Shown here: piece by piece, positions 34,133 to 44,060 of the stretch
How the letters are laid out: the number at the start of each line of letters is the position of its first letter
Numbering within the stretch: position 1 is the first letter of the stretch
From: Lentibacillus daqui
GTDB lineage: Bacteria; Bacillota; Bacilli; Bacillales; Amphibacillaceae
DNA: 64,000 nt
Direction: 5' to 3'
Assembly: GCF_027186265.1 (NCBI RefSeq)
Contig: NZ_CP114176.1
Coordinates: forward strand, 3,658,001-3,722,000
Made by a program: the position numbers and the translations under genes
Notes under the pieces: generated by a model
What the model was told of the DNA's origin: nothing
Database searches by the model: none
The model's input: the letters and a program-made list of their open reading frames with translations, nothing else

Positions 34133-35449
34133 TTGAAACTTATTTTTTCGTCCCTGCAATGGGCATTATTTATATTAACAAGCAGTGTTGTTATTCCAGT
34201 AGCAATTGCTGCCGATTACGGGCTTGATTCAATAGAAACGATTGAATTCGTCCAACGAACATTATTTGCGCTTGGATTGGCAGGACTTTTGCAGACATTC
34301 TTCGGACACCACCTGCCAGTTCAGGAAGGGCCAGCCGGTCTTTGGTGGGGAGTTTTTTCTTTATATGCCGGATTAGGAACCGTGCTGTTTGGATCCCATA
34401 TGGAAACATTACGGGTGTTGCAGTATGCTTTTTTATTAAGTGGTGTTATTTTTATTCTTTTAAGTGTGTTTGGGCTGGTTGAGAAGCTGGCACGACTGTT
34501 CACCCCTGCTGTTACCGGCATCTATTTGATCCTGATGGTGATCCAGCTAAGCAGTTCCTTTGTACAAGGGATGTTCGGGCTGGAGAATCCCGACGATACC
34601 GTTCATACGAATGTGCTTATGCTTTCAGTTTTAATCATTATATTATCCTATCTATTTATGAAAATCCCTAAAATTGGCCACTACACAGTACTATTTAGTA
34701 TTGTTTTCGGCTGGCTGCTATTTTCATTGTTTGGACTATCTGAACCCGTCACCAAGGTTAATACATTGATAAACTTACCGAAAATCTTTGCATTCGGTTC
34801 ACCGCGAATTGAGCCCAACATGATTATTATGGTTATCTTTATAACATTATTGTTACTTGCCAATATGCTTGCTACGGTCCGTGTCGTTCAACAGGTACTG
34901 AAGCGTCATCATGTCCAGTTTGAGGAAAATCGTTTGAAACAATCTGGCATTATATCAGGAGTTAACCAATTACTAGGCGGATTGTTCTCAGCAATCGGAG
35001 CTGTCCCTATTTCCGGTTCGGCAGGATTTATTGCCACCACGAAAATAACCAGCAAGCTACCCTTTATCATTGGATCCTTGATCATCGTTGGTATTAGCCT
35101 GTTTCCACCATTTACAGCATTTGTAGCTGCCATTCCCAAAGCTGTTGGTTATGCCGCAATATTTCCGATTTTTGCCAGCATCATTGGTTTAGCCTTACAG
35201 GAATTTGAGGCTGCCGAAAATAAACGGATCTTGTTTCAAGTTGCTGGTATTTCACTATTTGCCGGAATTGGTACGATGTTTATCCCTTCCGACGCATTTT
35301 CTACCATGCCGCCAACGCTTGTGTCGATATTGAGTAATGGGTTGGTATTTGGCGCCCTCGTCGCTATTGTTACTGAGGCAATATTGACGAGAAAGGCGAA
35401 GGGGGATAAAAGAAAAATCCACTTAGAGAATAAAGAGAAAGAAGCCTAA
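34133..35449 (+). CDS. NCS2-family purine/pyrimidine permease
   Basis: The 438-residue protein has 12-14 helices with the NCS2 features: QWALFILTSSVVIPVAIA at the start, and GVNQLLGGLFSAIGAVPISGSAGFIATTKITS around 275-305, which corresponds to the family substrate-site helix and the Gly/Ser-rich signature. B. subtilis YwdJ is a plausible relative. It should bring in uracil, xanthine or another base by proton symport. TTG start at 34133 with AGAGGAT about 10 nt upstream. No purine riboswitch is seen in front. Confidence 0.85.
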   Translation: MKLIFSSLQWALFILTSSVVIPVAIAADYGLDSIETIEFVQRTLFALGLAGLLQTFFGHHLPVQEGPAGLWWGVFSLYAGLGTVLFGSHMETLRVLQYAFLLSGVIFILLSVFGLVEKLARLFTPAVTGIYLILMVIQLSSSFVQGMFGLENPDDTVHTNVLMLSVLIIILSYLFMKIPKIGHYTVLFSIVFGWLLFSLFGLSEPVTKVNTLINLPKIFAFGSPRIEPNMIIMVIFITLLLLANMLATVRVVQQVLKRHHVQFEENRLKQSGIISGVNQLLGGLFSAIGAVPISGSAGFIATTKITSKLPFIIGSLIIVGISLFPPFTAFVAAIPKAVGYAAIFPIFASIIGLALQEFEAAENKRILFQVAGISLFAGIGTMFIPSDAFSTMPPTLVSILSNGLVFGALVAIVTEAILTRKAKGDKRKIHLENKEKEA

Positions 35450-35543
35450 ATCTGGTCTCAACTCTAATGAGGAATTAAATCTTCTTTCCGATTCGCGCAA
35501 GAAATCATCGAAGTCTTGTAAAATTACGCTTTTCTTTTGAAAA

Positions 35544-35585
35544 ATGCCAAGTACCGATACATATCTTGTTTCGGCCCTTGGCATT
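35544..35585 (-). terminator. terminator of the YxcD-like operon
   Basis: On the minus strand GAATGCCAAG pairs with CTTGGCATT across a 20-nt loop and is followed by TTTTT. Confidence 0.75.
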
Positions 35586-35588
35586 CTT

Positions 35589-35876
35589 TCACCCAACTAG
35601 CGCAATGATACCTTCCTGATCATCGAGCTCGAGTTTTATTTCAGCGGATGGGTTCTCACCCATAAATTCCTCCAGCCACATTTGTAATGCTTCCATGATA
35701 TTGCCCGTGACAAGCACCTGCTGTCTATTTAACCAGTAAACTTCTGCGGAAAAACCGGTGTCATCATCATATATTAATTCTGCTTCCACCTGTTCTGGTT
35801 TTATTTCTTTCTTACGTGCGGTATATATACAGAGGGCATTGATAATATCTTGTTCCGAAATAATTAACTTCTCCAT
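35589..35876 (-). CDS. YxcD-like DUF2653 protein
   Basis: The 95-residue acidic protein MEKLIISEQDIINALCIYTARKKEIKPEQVEAELIYDDD... fits the DUF2653 family (B. subtilis YxcD), whose function is unknown. Its start overlaps the end of the upstream membrane-protein gene by 13 bases, with GAGAAG about 11 nt before the ATG, so the two form an operon. Confidence 0.8.
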   Translation of the reverse strand: MEKLIISEQDIINALCIYTARKKEIKPEQVEAELIYDDDTGFSAEVYWLNRQQVLVTGNIMEALQMWLEEFMGENPSAEIKLELDDQEGIIALVG

Positions 35877-36301
35877 GGATTCGTGTCTTCTCTCTTTTTA
35901 CGCTTAAACAATGAAACAATTTTGCTGATGATAGCAATCAATACAATCAATGCCAAAATATTGATGATAAAACCCATCATCGCACCAAAAATACCGAGGT
36001 GACCCAACAGACCACCGAACAGTAGGCCAGCCAGTCCACCAAGCATCAAGCCTTTCATCAGCCCGCCTGACATGAACCTGTTCTTTTTATTTGGGTTAGC
36101 ATAAGAACGATTGTTTTGATAAGAATTCTGTTTTTTATTTTGGAAGTGAGAAGGATTATTTTTGTTGTTAAAATTAAATCCCTTTATTCCTGATTTATAA
36201 CCTCTTGCATCAACAGTCGTAGGTTGATCGTGAAAAATATAAGTACCAATTGGCCCAAAAATGAGTGTTGCTGTAATCAATGCTGTTATTATCTTTTTCA
36301 A
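35864..36301 (-). CDS. Gly-rich predicted membrane protein, operon with yxcD-like gene
   Basis: From the TTG at 36301 (GAGGAGAG 7 nt upstream) the 145-residue product begins MKKIITALITATLIFGPIGTYIF, a signal or anchor helix, then an Asn/Lys-rich hydrophilic part, a Gly-rich helix GGLMKGLMLGGLAGLLFGGLLG of the Tim44/YtxH-like kind and a final helix with a Lys/Arg tail. An ATG eight codons upstream has its AAGGAG too close (3 nt). Function unknown; perhaps a membrane or envelope stress component. Confidence 0.7.
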   Translation of the reverse strand: MKKIITALITATLIFGPIGTYIFHDQPTTVDARGYKSGIKGFNFNNKNNPSHFQNKKQNSYQNNRSYANPNKKNRFMSGGLMKGLMLGGLAGLLFGGLLGHLGIFGAMMGFIINILALIVLIAIISKIVSLFKRKKREDTNPWRS

Positions 36302-36509
36302 CTTATCTCTCTCCTCTTCAATCATTCTCCTTATTAAATATCATACTATAGTTCATTGTGATTTGCATTGAAATCATTCTTTCTTTAAATGTTAAATAAA
36401 GCCCGTTAATGCGTGACGAAACTGTAACATCTCAACAAAATCCTAATAAAATATTCTGAAACGTATAGGCGTTTGATCATATTTCACAAAATCGTTAGGG
36501 AGTGTGTTT

Positions 36510-37952
36510 ATGCCAGCCATTAATGGACATGAATATATTGACCGAATCAACCACTTGCAAACGTATGTATGGGTGGATGGCGATCCTGTTACAGGAAAAA
36601 TTTCCGAACACCCGGCATTTAAAGGAATTATGAAAAGTCAGGCAGCATTGTACGATCTGCAACAAGATGAATCGTTAAAAGATATCATGACATATCTTTC
36701 CCCGTCAACGGAACAAAAAGTTGGGATGTCCTATTTACAACCAAAGACAAAAGAGGATCTGGTAAAAAGACGAAAGATGATTCAACAATGGGCTGGACTC
36801 ACCAATGGTATGATGGGAAGAAGCCCGGATTATATGAATACCGTTGTAATGGCACTAGCCTCATCAGCTAACTATTTAAAGGAAAAAGAAAACTGTTTTC
36901 CTGAACATCTACTATCCTTTTATGAATATGCCCGGGAACATGATATATCGATGACACATACATTTGTGAATCCGCAAGTCAACCGCGGGCAATTTTATTT
37001 TGAGGACTTGGATGCGGAGCCAATTGCCGCAAAGATCGTGGACAAAAATGATAAGGGCTTGATCGTAAAGGGAGCGCGTCTGTTGGCGACACAGGGTGGC
37101 ATAACGGATGAAATCGTCGTGTTTTCAGCAGGCGGGGCTCAGGATAAAGCGAATGGATTTGCATTTGCCATTCCTAGTAATACCAAGGGTTTGAAATTCA
37201 TTTGCCGGGAATCATTTGTCGTTGGTGACTCGACATTTAATTATCCATTAAGTTCGCGATATGAGGAAATGGATACGATTGTTGTCTTTGATGATGTGCT
37301 TGTTCCATGGGAGCGCGTCTTTTATTACGACAACATACAGGTTTCCAATACTTTTGCAAGGGCCAGCTCATTCCTGCCGTTTACATTGCACCAGGCCGCA
37401 TCCAGGCAAGTCATCAAAACCGAATTTGTCTTGGGTGTAGCTCAGTCCATCATTAATACGATCAATATCAGTGAATACCAGCATGTGCAGGAAAAAGTTT
37501 CTGAGATTATTGTTGCATTGGAAACGATGAAAGCATTGGTCATCAAATCAGAGGCAGAAGCTGAATTGGATGAATGGGGATTAATGAGACCCGATCAAAA
37601 GACACTGCAAGTAGCCAGTAACGTATTCACAAAAGTCTATGCAAGGTTCGGCGAGATCATTCAGCAACTGGGTGCAAGCGGCCTAATGTCAATCCCAACA
37701 GAACGCGCATTCCAATCGTCTTTAAGAAGAGATTTGGATCAGTATTTGCAATCAAAATCAGACGATGCGGAATCACGTGTGAAGATTTTCCGTTTGGCAT
37801 GGGAAGTAGCGATGAGTGCGTTCGGTACACGGGAAATTCAATATGAACGGTTTTTCTTTGGTGATCCAATTAGGCTTTCCAGTCAGCTGTATTTCTCGTA
37901 TGACAAGGAACCGTATGTGAAACGGGTAAAGGCATTATTGGAGATGGATTGA
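36510..37952 (+). CDS. HpaB-family flavin-dependent monooxygenase (YoaI-like)
   Basis: The 480-residue protein MPAINGHEYIDRINHLQTYVWVDG... belongs to the 4-hydroxyphenylacetate 3-hydroxylase large-subunit family. It has the acyl-CoA-dehydrogenase-like fold with THTFVNPQVNRG near 150-161, a family segment for the reduced flavin, and the C-terminal REIQYERFFFGDP motif. It needs reduced FAD supplied by a separate reductase (HpaC); none is adjacent, although the FMN reductase at 41.6-42.1 kb could help. AGGGAG 7 nt before the ATG at 36510 decides the start over a GTG two codons earlier. Confidence 0.88.
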   Translation: MPAINGHEYIDRINHLQTYVWVDGDPVTGKISEHPAFKGIMKSQAALYDLQQDESLKDIMTYLSPSTEQKVGMSYLQPKTKEDLVKRRKMIQQWAGLTNGMMGRSPDYMNTVVMALASSANYLKEKENCFPEHLLSFYEYAREHDISMTHTFVNPQVNRGQFYFEDLDAEPIAAKIVDKNDKGLIVKGARLLATQGGITDEIVVFSAGGAQDKANGFAFAIPSNTKGLKFICRESFVVGDSTFNYPLSSRYEEMDTIVVFDDVLVPWERVFYYDNIQVSNTFARASSFLPFTLHQAASRQVIKTEFVLGVAQSIINTINISEYQHVQEKVSEIIVALETMKALVIKSEAEAELDEWGLMRPDQKTLQVASNVFTKVYARFGEIIQQLGASGLMSIPTERAFQSSLRRDLDQYLQSKSDDAESRVKIFRLAWEVAMSAFGTREIQYERFFFGDPIRLSSQLYFSYDKEPYVKRVKALLEMD

Positions 37953-38056
37953 ATTTTTTATTGATTGTCCTAACTTTGTCCACATTCTTGTTCCTATTTC
38001 ATTTTATTTGTTACCACAATTTGCTGCGGCTGCCACTTTTTTAAATGGATAGGATT

Positions 38057-38093
38057 AAAAAAGCTCCCTCAACAATAAAAGGGAGACTTTTTT
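38057..38093. terminator. convergent terminator between the HpaB-like gene and mqo
   Basis: AAAAAAGCTCCC (38057-38068) pairs with GGGAG-ACTTTTTT (38081-38093), with A- and T-runs on both sides, so it can act in both directions. Confidence 0.85.
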
Positions 38094-38128
38094 ATTTTCT
38101 CATTTAAGTAAATAAAATAAGGTTTGTT

Positions 38129-39634
38129 TTATTCGGCTGTTTGTAACGAGCTTTCGTCAAGACCAAGCGCCCGATTTGTTGAAACATGGACTTCCTGGAC
38201 AAGCTCTGGATTTTCCACTAGCGACATGCCATAAGAAGGAATCATTTCTTTTAGTTTCGGTTCCCATTCTTCGAGATATTGTGGGAAGCATCTTTTGAAC
38301 ACATCGAGCATAATCGGAACAGCTGTGGAAGCCCCAGGGGAAGCGCCGAGTAATGCAGCGACTGATCCATCAGCGGCATTAATAAGCTCCGTACCAAATT
38401 GAAGCGTTCCTTTGCCACTGGCATCCGTATCTTTAATCACTTGCACCCGTTGTCCTGCTACTACAGTATCCCAATCTTCACTTTTGGCATCCGGAATAAA
38501 TTCCTGTAACTCCTTGATACGTTGTTCTTTCGATAACATTAGCTGTCCGATCAGGTATTTCGTCAACGGAATGTTTTTTGCACCCGCTGCTAACATCGTG
38601 AAAACATTATTCGGTTTTACAGAACTTATTAAATCCATATTGGAACCGGTTTTTAAGAATTTTGGTGAAAAACCGGCAAATGGTCCAAATAGCAATGATT
38701 TTTGGTTTTCAATATATCGTGTATCCAGATGCGGCACAGACATTGGTGGAGCACCAACTGCAGCTTTGCCGTATACTTTGGCATGATGCTGCTTGATAAT
38801 CTCCGGATTGTTACATACCATGAATAGTCCGCTTACCGGGAATCCGCCAATATGTTTACTTTCAGGGATACCAGTTTTTTGGAGTAAAGGCAACGCCCCT
38901 CCACCGGCACCAATAAAGACGAATTTCGCAGTATGGTATTCAAGGGTATCATCTTCATAATTTCGCACTTTCACTTCCCAAGCGCCATCTTCCGTACGTT
39001 TTATATCATCTACTGTATGATTGTAGTTGATACGGACATCCTTACTCTTCAAGTGATCCAACAATTTACGTGTAAGAGCCCCGAAGTTGACATCGGTTCC
39101 AGAGTCGATCTTCGTTGCGGCTATTGGCTGATCTACTGTCCGGTCTTTCATAATCAGCGGAATCCATTCCTTCAATTTTTCCGGATCATCGGAAAACTCC
39201 ATCCCTTGGAACAATGGATTATTTGATAATGTTTCAAACCGTTTTTTCAAGAATGCTACATTATCTTCCCCATGTACTAAACTCATGTGCGGTATTGGCA
39301 TAATAAAGTCATCCGGATTACTTATCTGTTTGCTGTCTACAAGATAAGACCAAAACTGCTTAGTAACCTGGAACTGTTCATTAATGTTGACTGCCTTGCT
39401 AATGTCCAGGGATCCGTCTGGCTGTTCGGGCGTGTAATTAAGCTCACACAGCGCGGAATGGCCCGTTCCCGCATTATTCCACTCGTTAGAACTTTCAACT
39501 GCTGGTTTATTAAGCTTTTCAAAAATGGTAATATTCCAGTCCGGTGCCAATTCCTTTAATAGTGATCCCAATGTCGCACTCATGATACCGGCACCAATTA
39601 AAATAACATCTGCTGAAGTATGGCTGTTACTCAT
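38129..39634 (-). CDS. mqo: malate:quinone oxidoreductase
   Basis: The 501-residue flavoprotein has the FAD motif [13 protein letters not shown] (11-23), the [20 protein letters not shown] segment that marks Mqo, and [17 protein letters not shown] near the C-terminus. It oxidises malate to oxaloacetate and passes electrons to membrane quinone, bypassing NAD-dependent malate dehydrogenase in the TCA cycle. It is monocistronic with a 300-bp upstream region. Confidence 0.96.
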   Translation of the reverse strand: MSNSHTSADVILIGAGIMSATLGSLLKELAPDWNITIFEKLNKPAVESSNEWNNAGTGHSALCELNYTPEQPDGSLDISKAVNINEQFQVTKQFWSYLVDSKQISNPDDFIMPIPHMSLVHGEDNVAFLKKRFETLSNNPLFQGMEFSDDPEKLKEWIPLIMKDRTVDQPIAATKIDSGTDVNFGALTRKLLDHLKSKDVRINYNHTVDDIKRTEDGAWEVKVRNYEDDTLEYHTAKFVFIGAGGGALPLLQKTGIPESKHIGGFPVSGLFMVCNNPEIIKQHHAKVYGKAAVGAPPMSVPHLDTRYIENQKSLLFGPFAGFSPKFLKTGSNMDLISSVKPNNVFTMLAAGAKNIPLTKYLIGQLMLSKEQRIKELQEFIPDAKSEDWDTVVAGQRVQVIKDTDASGKGTLQFGTELINAADGSVAALLGASPGASTAVPIMLDVFKRCFPQYLEEWEPKLKEMIPSYGMSLVENPELVQEVHVSTNRALGLDESSLQTAE

Positions 39635-39940
39635 GTTTACCTTCCTTACATCTTAAAATTTGCAGAAAGGATGCAAGCGCTCCTGCTCATTCATTAACAA
39701 GGCAGGTCGCGAACTTGTCACACATCTTTTCTTAATCTGTTATATCCTTCATATAGTATATCAAAGTTTTGTATCGACATAAATGTTTATGTCTTGTTAA
39801 AATACAGAATCCACGCTTTGAGATCCCAAAATCTTAATTGCAATGCCCTCGCCAACATTATCATGTCACTAATAGGCAAACACACATTTTATGGGTTATG
39901 ACATATGATGCATTAATGGAAAACTGGGGGAGGTGAGGTA
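39635..39940. other. 306-bp intergenic region between mqo and the spore hydrolase gene
   Basis: Divergent promoter region, AT-rich. I see no gene, hairpin of note or riboswitch. A GTTATGACATATGATGCAT stretch just before the hydrolase gene could be part of a sporulation promoter, but no clean sigma-E or sigma-G match can be asserted. Confidence 0.5.
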
Positions 39941-41356
39941 ATGATTATCCATGTGGTCACAGCGGGTGAAACACTCTGGCAAATCGCAAACAGATATGCC
40001 GTCGATATGAATCAAATCGTGCAATTAAACGGATTACCCAATCCAAATCAATTATTGGTTGGTCAATCACTGGTTATCCCAGTACTTGGTACGCCGCATA
40101 CGGTTAAAAGCGGTGAAACGTTATGGTCGATTGCCCAACAGTACGGTGTCCCGGTTCAAACTATTATCCAGGCCAATCAACTAACCAATCCAAATGTTCT
40201 TTCCCCAGGAACCAAACTATTTATCCCACCAGTGACACACGTTGTTCAGCCAAGGGAGACGTTGGCGCAAATTGCAAATCGCTATGGTACCACGGTTCAA
40301 GCAATCATGAATGAAAATCAATTAACAAACCAAAACATGATTTTTCCGGGAGTGCAACTGGCTATCCCAAGAAGAAAACCCGTGATTGAAGTAAATGCTT
40401 ATACGTATCAATCAGAGGAAGATGCAGTCAACAGCCTTCATGAAGTCGGTAACTTGCTGACTTATTTTAGCCCGTTCGCTTATATGATCAGGGAAGATGG
40501 CACCTTGCAACCAATGAATGACCAGCGCATGATTCAGGCTGCCGTTGCTGAACATATCACACCGATGCTTTCGATTACCAATTTCACATCTACACAAACG
40601 GGATCCAATGTCGCACATATCATCCTGAGTAATCCGCAATTAAGTAATCAGGTCATTTCCAACGTACTAAACGTAATGGATCAAAAGGGATATAAGGTCT
40701 TAAACGTTGACTTTGAGAATGTAATGCCAGAAGATCGTGAGAATTATAATCGGTTTTTACAAATGGCGGTTAACCGGCTTCATCCAAGAGGTTATTTGGT
40801 ATCGACAGCACTTGCTCCAAAAACGAGTGCAACTCAAGGCGGGCTGTTATATGAAGCACACGATTACGAGGCACATGGCAGAATTGCTGATTTTGTCATT
40901 CTGATGACGTATGAATGGGGATACCGACTTGGCCCGCCACAGGCAATCTCTCCTATCAATCAAATGAGGCGGGTGGTCGAGTATGCTCTATCAGTAATGC
41001 CAGCCGAAAAAATATTTTTAGGGTTCCAAATCTATGCACGCGATTGGCTTGTTCCCCATGTACAAGGCCAGGAAGCTGAAACATTCAGTCCGCAAGAAGC
41101 TATCAGACGGGCAGTAAAATATGGCGCATCGATTCAATATGATACGACAGCCCAATCGCCATTTTTCCGCTATGTAGATGAACAGGGCCAAAGACATGAA
41201 GTATGGTTTGAAGATGCACGGAGCGCGCAGGCTAAATTTGATATGGTCAAACAATATAATCTTCGCGGGATTAGTTATTGGGCATTAGGCTATCCTTATC
41301 CGCAAAACTGGGCATTGTTGAATGACAACTTTACGATAAGAAAATTAACATCGTAA
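39941..41356 (+). CDS. sleL: spore peptidoglycan hydrolase, LysM-GH18 (SleL/YaaH type)
   Basis: The 471-residue protein has three LysM domains (about 2-47, 52-96 and 99-143) that bind peptidoglycan or spore cortex, followed by a GH18 domain. The catalytic strand reads YKVLNVDFENV, placing D257 and the acid E259. SleL/YaaH is a cortex-lytic N-acetylglucosaminidase acting during germination; it has no signal peptide, as seen here, because it is delivered during spore formation. GGGGAGGTGAGGT precedes the ATG. Confidence 0.92.
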   Translation: MIIHVVTAGETLWQIANRYAVDMNQIVQLNGLPNPNQLLVGQSLVIPVLGTPHTVKSGETLWSIAQQYGVPVQTIIQANQLTNPNVLSPGTKLFIPPVTHVVQPRETLAQIANRYGTTVQAIMNENQLTNQNMIFPGVQLAIPRRKPVIEVNAYTYQSEEDAVNSLHEVGNLLTYFSPFAYMIREDGTLQPMNDQRMIQAAVAEHITPMLSITNFTSTQTGSNVAHIILSNPQLSNQVISNVLNVMDQKGYKVLNVDFENVMPEDRENYNRFLQMAVNRLHPRGYLVSTALAPKTSATQGGLLYEAHDYEAHGRIADFVILMTYEWGYRLGPPQAISPINQMRRVVEYALSVMPAEKIFLGFQIYARDWLVPHVQGQEAETFSPQEAIRRAVKYGASIQYDTTAQSPFFRYVDEQGQRHEVWFEDARSAQAKFDMVKQYNLRGISYWALGYPYPQNWALLNDNFTIRKLTS

Positions 41357-41467
41357 CTCGTTAAAAAACGGACTAGCCAAATAAACGCTTTTCATTCCTT
41401 TTGGTCTCCTTACCATTTAGATTTTCACCTTATACTTTCCGCTGCTAAAGATTATAACTTAAAAAAC

Positions 41468-41512
41468 AAGCGTGGCACCCATTACCAATTTATAATGGTG
41501 TATACCACGCTT
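41468..41512. terminator. bidirectional terminator after the spore hydrolase gene
   Basis: AAGCGTGG (41468-41475) pairs with CCACGCTT (41505-41512), with an inner CACCCATT/AATGGTGT stem, and T-rich flanks in both directions. It serves the hydrolase gene and the converging reductase gene. Confidence 0.85.
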
Positions 41513-41560
41513 ATTTTTATACAGGGTTTTGTCCCAGCTTTATTGATATTTTTCTCTACG

Positions 41561-42133
41561 TTAATTTGCAACTGCAACAGATGAAATTGTTTTATGATAG
41601 AATTCGATGAAGTTGTTCACTACCAAATCAAGGAATTCAATTGTGCCATGATCTGTTATTTCACCAGCATCATTCATTTTTTCATGAACGGATCCGACAT
41701 ATACTTCATTTCCCGGTAGTAAAATTGGTGATAATGCCGGGTTTGACAGAATTTGTCTTAAATGCATTTGTGCACGGACACTGCCGTGAACACCGATAGA
41801 AGAACCAACGATAAATGCCGGTTTATCTTTGATCGTAAAGTCGCCTCCACGTGATAGCCAGTCAATAGCATTTTTTAATGCACCTGGAATGGAATAATTA
41901 TATTCTGGAACTGCGAACAATACGGCATCTGAATCCTTTACATCCGCTTTAAATCGATTTACATTTTCTGTCGGCGTATTTTCAATGTCAATGGAAAATG
42001 TGTCAACATCATTAATGAATACCGGTATAATATCCAATTTATCTGCATAGCGACTTCTCATATACGCCACTAACTTCGCGTTATGTGAGGTTGAACTCGT
42101 ACTACCTATGATTGCTTTTACTTTTATTGCCAT
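41561..42133 (-). CDS. NADPH-dependent FMN reductase (azoreductase-like)
   Basis: The 190-residue flavodoxin-like protein has GSTSSTSHNAK (10-20) for FMN phosphate, the PEYNYSIPGALKNAIDWLSR motif that marks NADPH-dependent FMN reductases, and GSVRAQMHLRQIL. It would reduce FMN, quinones or azo dyes with NADPH. AAGGAG precedes the ATG by 10 nt. Monocistronic. Confidence 0.92.
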   Translation of the reverse strand: MAIKVKAIIGSTSSTSHNAKLVAYMRSRYADKLDIIPVFINDVDTFSIDIENTPTENVNRFKADVKDSDAVLFAVPEYNYSIPGALKNAIDWLSRGGDFTIKDKPAFIVGSSIGVHGSVRAQMHLRQILSNPALSPILLPGNEVYVGSVHEKMNDAGEITDHGTIEFLDLVVNNFIEFYHKTISSVAVAN

Positions 42134-42342
42134 CTATAAAAACTCTCCTTTATTATTGTTGGAACAGATCTATATAGTATAATTAGTTCACATATATCTC
42201 AAGTCATATGCTTGGCTTGATAAACAGGGGACTATTTTCCACGAATCCCACTGTATTATCGTTTAGATGTCGGTTTAATGTGGAAATATGTTAAATGTAA
42301 TATATTTCAGACATACGAAAAAATTGGCGAGGAGGTAATACC

Positions 42343-43668
42343 TTGAAACAAGGCTCGTTATTTGAAAATGAAAATGATAAGCATCAGCCTTTAGCCAACA
42401 GCGTACGCCCTCAATATTTAGAAGATTTTGTTGGTCAGAAACATTTACTGGGAAATGGAAAGGTTTTACGGGAAATGATTGAAAATGATCAAGTCTCGTC
42501 CATGATTTTCTGGGGACCGCCTGGAGTAGGAAAAACAACCCTCGCTAAAATTATCGCCAATCATACGAAGGCAAAGTTTATTCCTTTTAGCGCCGTATCA
42601 ACTGGTATTAAAGATATTCGTAAGGTGATGAAAGAGGCCGAAGAAAACAGGGAATTAGGTGATAAATGCATTTTGTTTATTGATGAAATTCATCGGTTCA
42701 ATAAGGCACAGCAGGATGCATTTTTACCCTATGTCGAAAAAGGAAGCATTATCCTTATCGGTGCAACCACTGAAAATCCATCCTTTGAAATAAATTCAGC
42801 TTTGTTGTCACGCAGTAAAGTTTTTGTCTTATATCAGTTATCAAATAACGAGATAGTTGAATTGTTACAAAAAGCTATTTCCAATCCAAAGGGCTTGGGA
42901 AATCAAGATATTCAACTGGAAGATGGGGTGCTGGAAGCGATAGCGGCGTTTTCTGATGGTGATGGAAGAATTGCCTTAAATACGTTGGAAATGGCCGTAT
43001 TAAACGGAAAAAGACAGGAAGCATCCGTTACTATTGGTAAAGAAGATTTAACCCAGCTTATTCAAAGGAAGTCGCTACTATATGATAAAGATGGGGAAGA
43101 ACATTATAATATCATATCGGCACTCCATAAATCGATGCGAAATAGTGATGTTAATGCCTCTGTTTATTGGTTATCCCGGATGCTGGAATCTGGGGAAGAC
43201 CCCTTGTTTATTGCGAGAAGATTAGTCAGATTTGCCAGCGAAGATGTTGGCTTGGCAGATAACAGGGCTTTGGGAATAGCAGTAGCTGTATTTCAATCCT
43301 GTCAATTCATTGGTATGCCAGAATGCGATGTGCATCTTACCCAAGCCGTCATTTATCTTGCCATGGCACCAAAGTCAAATTCGGCTTATGTGGCTTATTC
43401 AAAGGCTAAAAAAGATGCGCAACAATCAATGAATGAACCGGTTCCTTTACAGTTACGTAATGCACCAACGAAACTGATGAAAGATTTGAACTATGGCAAG
43501 GGGTATCAATATGCTCATGACACAGATGAAAAACTGACTACAATAAAAACCATGCCGGATTCTCTAGCAGGACATGAATATTATTTTCCGACTTCTCAAG
43601 GTTCGGAAGCTAAAATCAAAGATAGGTTAAAACAAATTTCCGATTGGCATAAACAAAATGATCATTGA
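42343..43668 (+). CDS. rarA: replication-associated recombination protein RarA (MgsA) AAA+ ATPase
   Basis: The 441-residue protein has Walker A WGPPGVGKTT (57-66), Walker B LFIDEIHRF (111-119), sensor GATTENPSFEIN and the C-terminal MgsA domain with DPLFIARRLVRFASEDVG and AYVAYSKAKKDAQ. RarA acts at stalled replication forks with SSB and RecA. The start is TTG at 42343 with a perfect AGGAGGT 7 nt upstream. In B. subtilis the gene lies elsewhere (yrvN region), so this position or copy is unusual. Confidence 0.95.
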   Translation: MKQGSLFENENDKHQPLANSVRPQYLEDFVGQKHLLGNGKVLREMIENDQVSSMIFWGPPGVGKTTLAKIIANHTKAKFIPFSAVSTGIKDIRKVMKEAEENRELGDKCILFIDEIHRFNKAQQDAFLPYVEKGSIILIGATTENPSFEINSALLSRSKVFVLYQLSNNEIVELLQKAISNPKGLGNQDIQLEDGVLEAIAAFSDGDGRIALNTLEMAVLNGKRQEASVTIGKEDLTQLIQRKSLLYDKDGEEHYNIISALHKSMRNSDVNASVYWLSRMLESGEDPLFIARRLVRFASEDVGLADNRALGIAVAVFQSCQFIGMPECDVHLTQAVIYLAMAPKSNSAYVAYSKAKKDAQQSMNEPVPLQLRNAPTKLMKDLNYGKGYQYAHDTDEKLTTIKTMPDSLAGHEYYFPTSQGSEAKIKDRLKQISDWHKQNDH

Positions 43669-44060
43669 TGGGATTTTCAATTAAATATTGATATCGGCGC
43701 CAGGAGAATATACTAAATATTGAATGAGCATATCTTCCCTCCTTTTGTTGGTTGAACGTTATTTAATTGCGTTGTATCATACGAATCTGTCAGGCTGCTA
43801 TACATAGGTGGTTTCACTAGTTAGTTTTATGGGACCGGCCAGACCAAATAAAAAGAGATTTTAATGAGCAGAACTTGCGTAGAGGAGGGAGGTGACTAAC
43901 CTCTGTCCCCCTACACCACCTTTTTTCTTACCAATGGGTTTTTCATTTTTTTGTTCCATAAGCATTTGCACTTTAAAAATTTCAAAATAAATGTCAAAGA
44001 ATGATTCGTTTCATCCGTGCATGTATCAAGAACATCTATTATAGAATCAGCCTCGCCCAT
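43669..44060. other. 392-bp intergenic region after rarA
   Basis: No gene is supported. A weak hairpin GGGAGGT-gacta-ACCTC with CCC nearby at about 43890-43915 is followed by six T at 43921 and could terminate rarA. The rest is AT-rich and lies between two 3' ends. Confidence 0.45.
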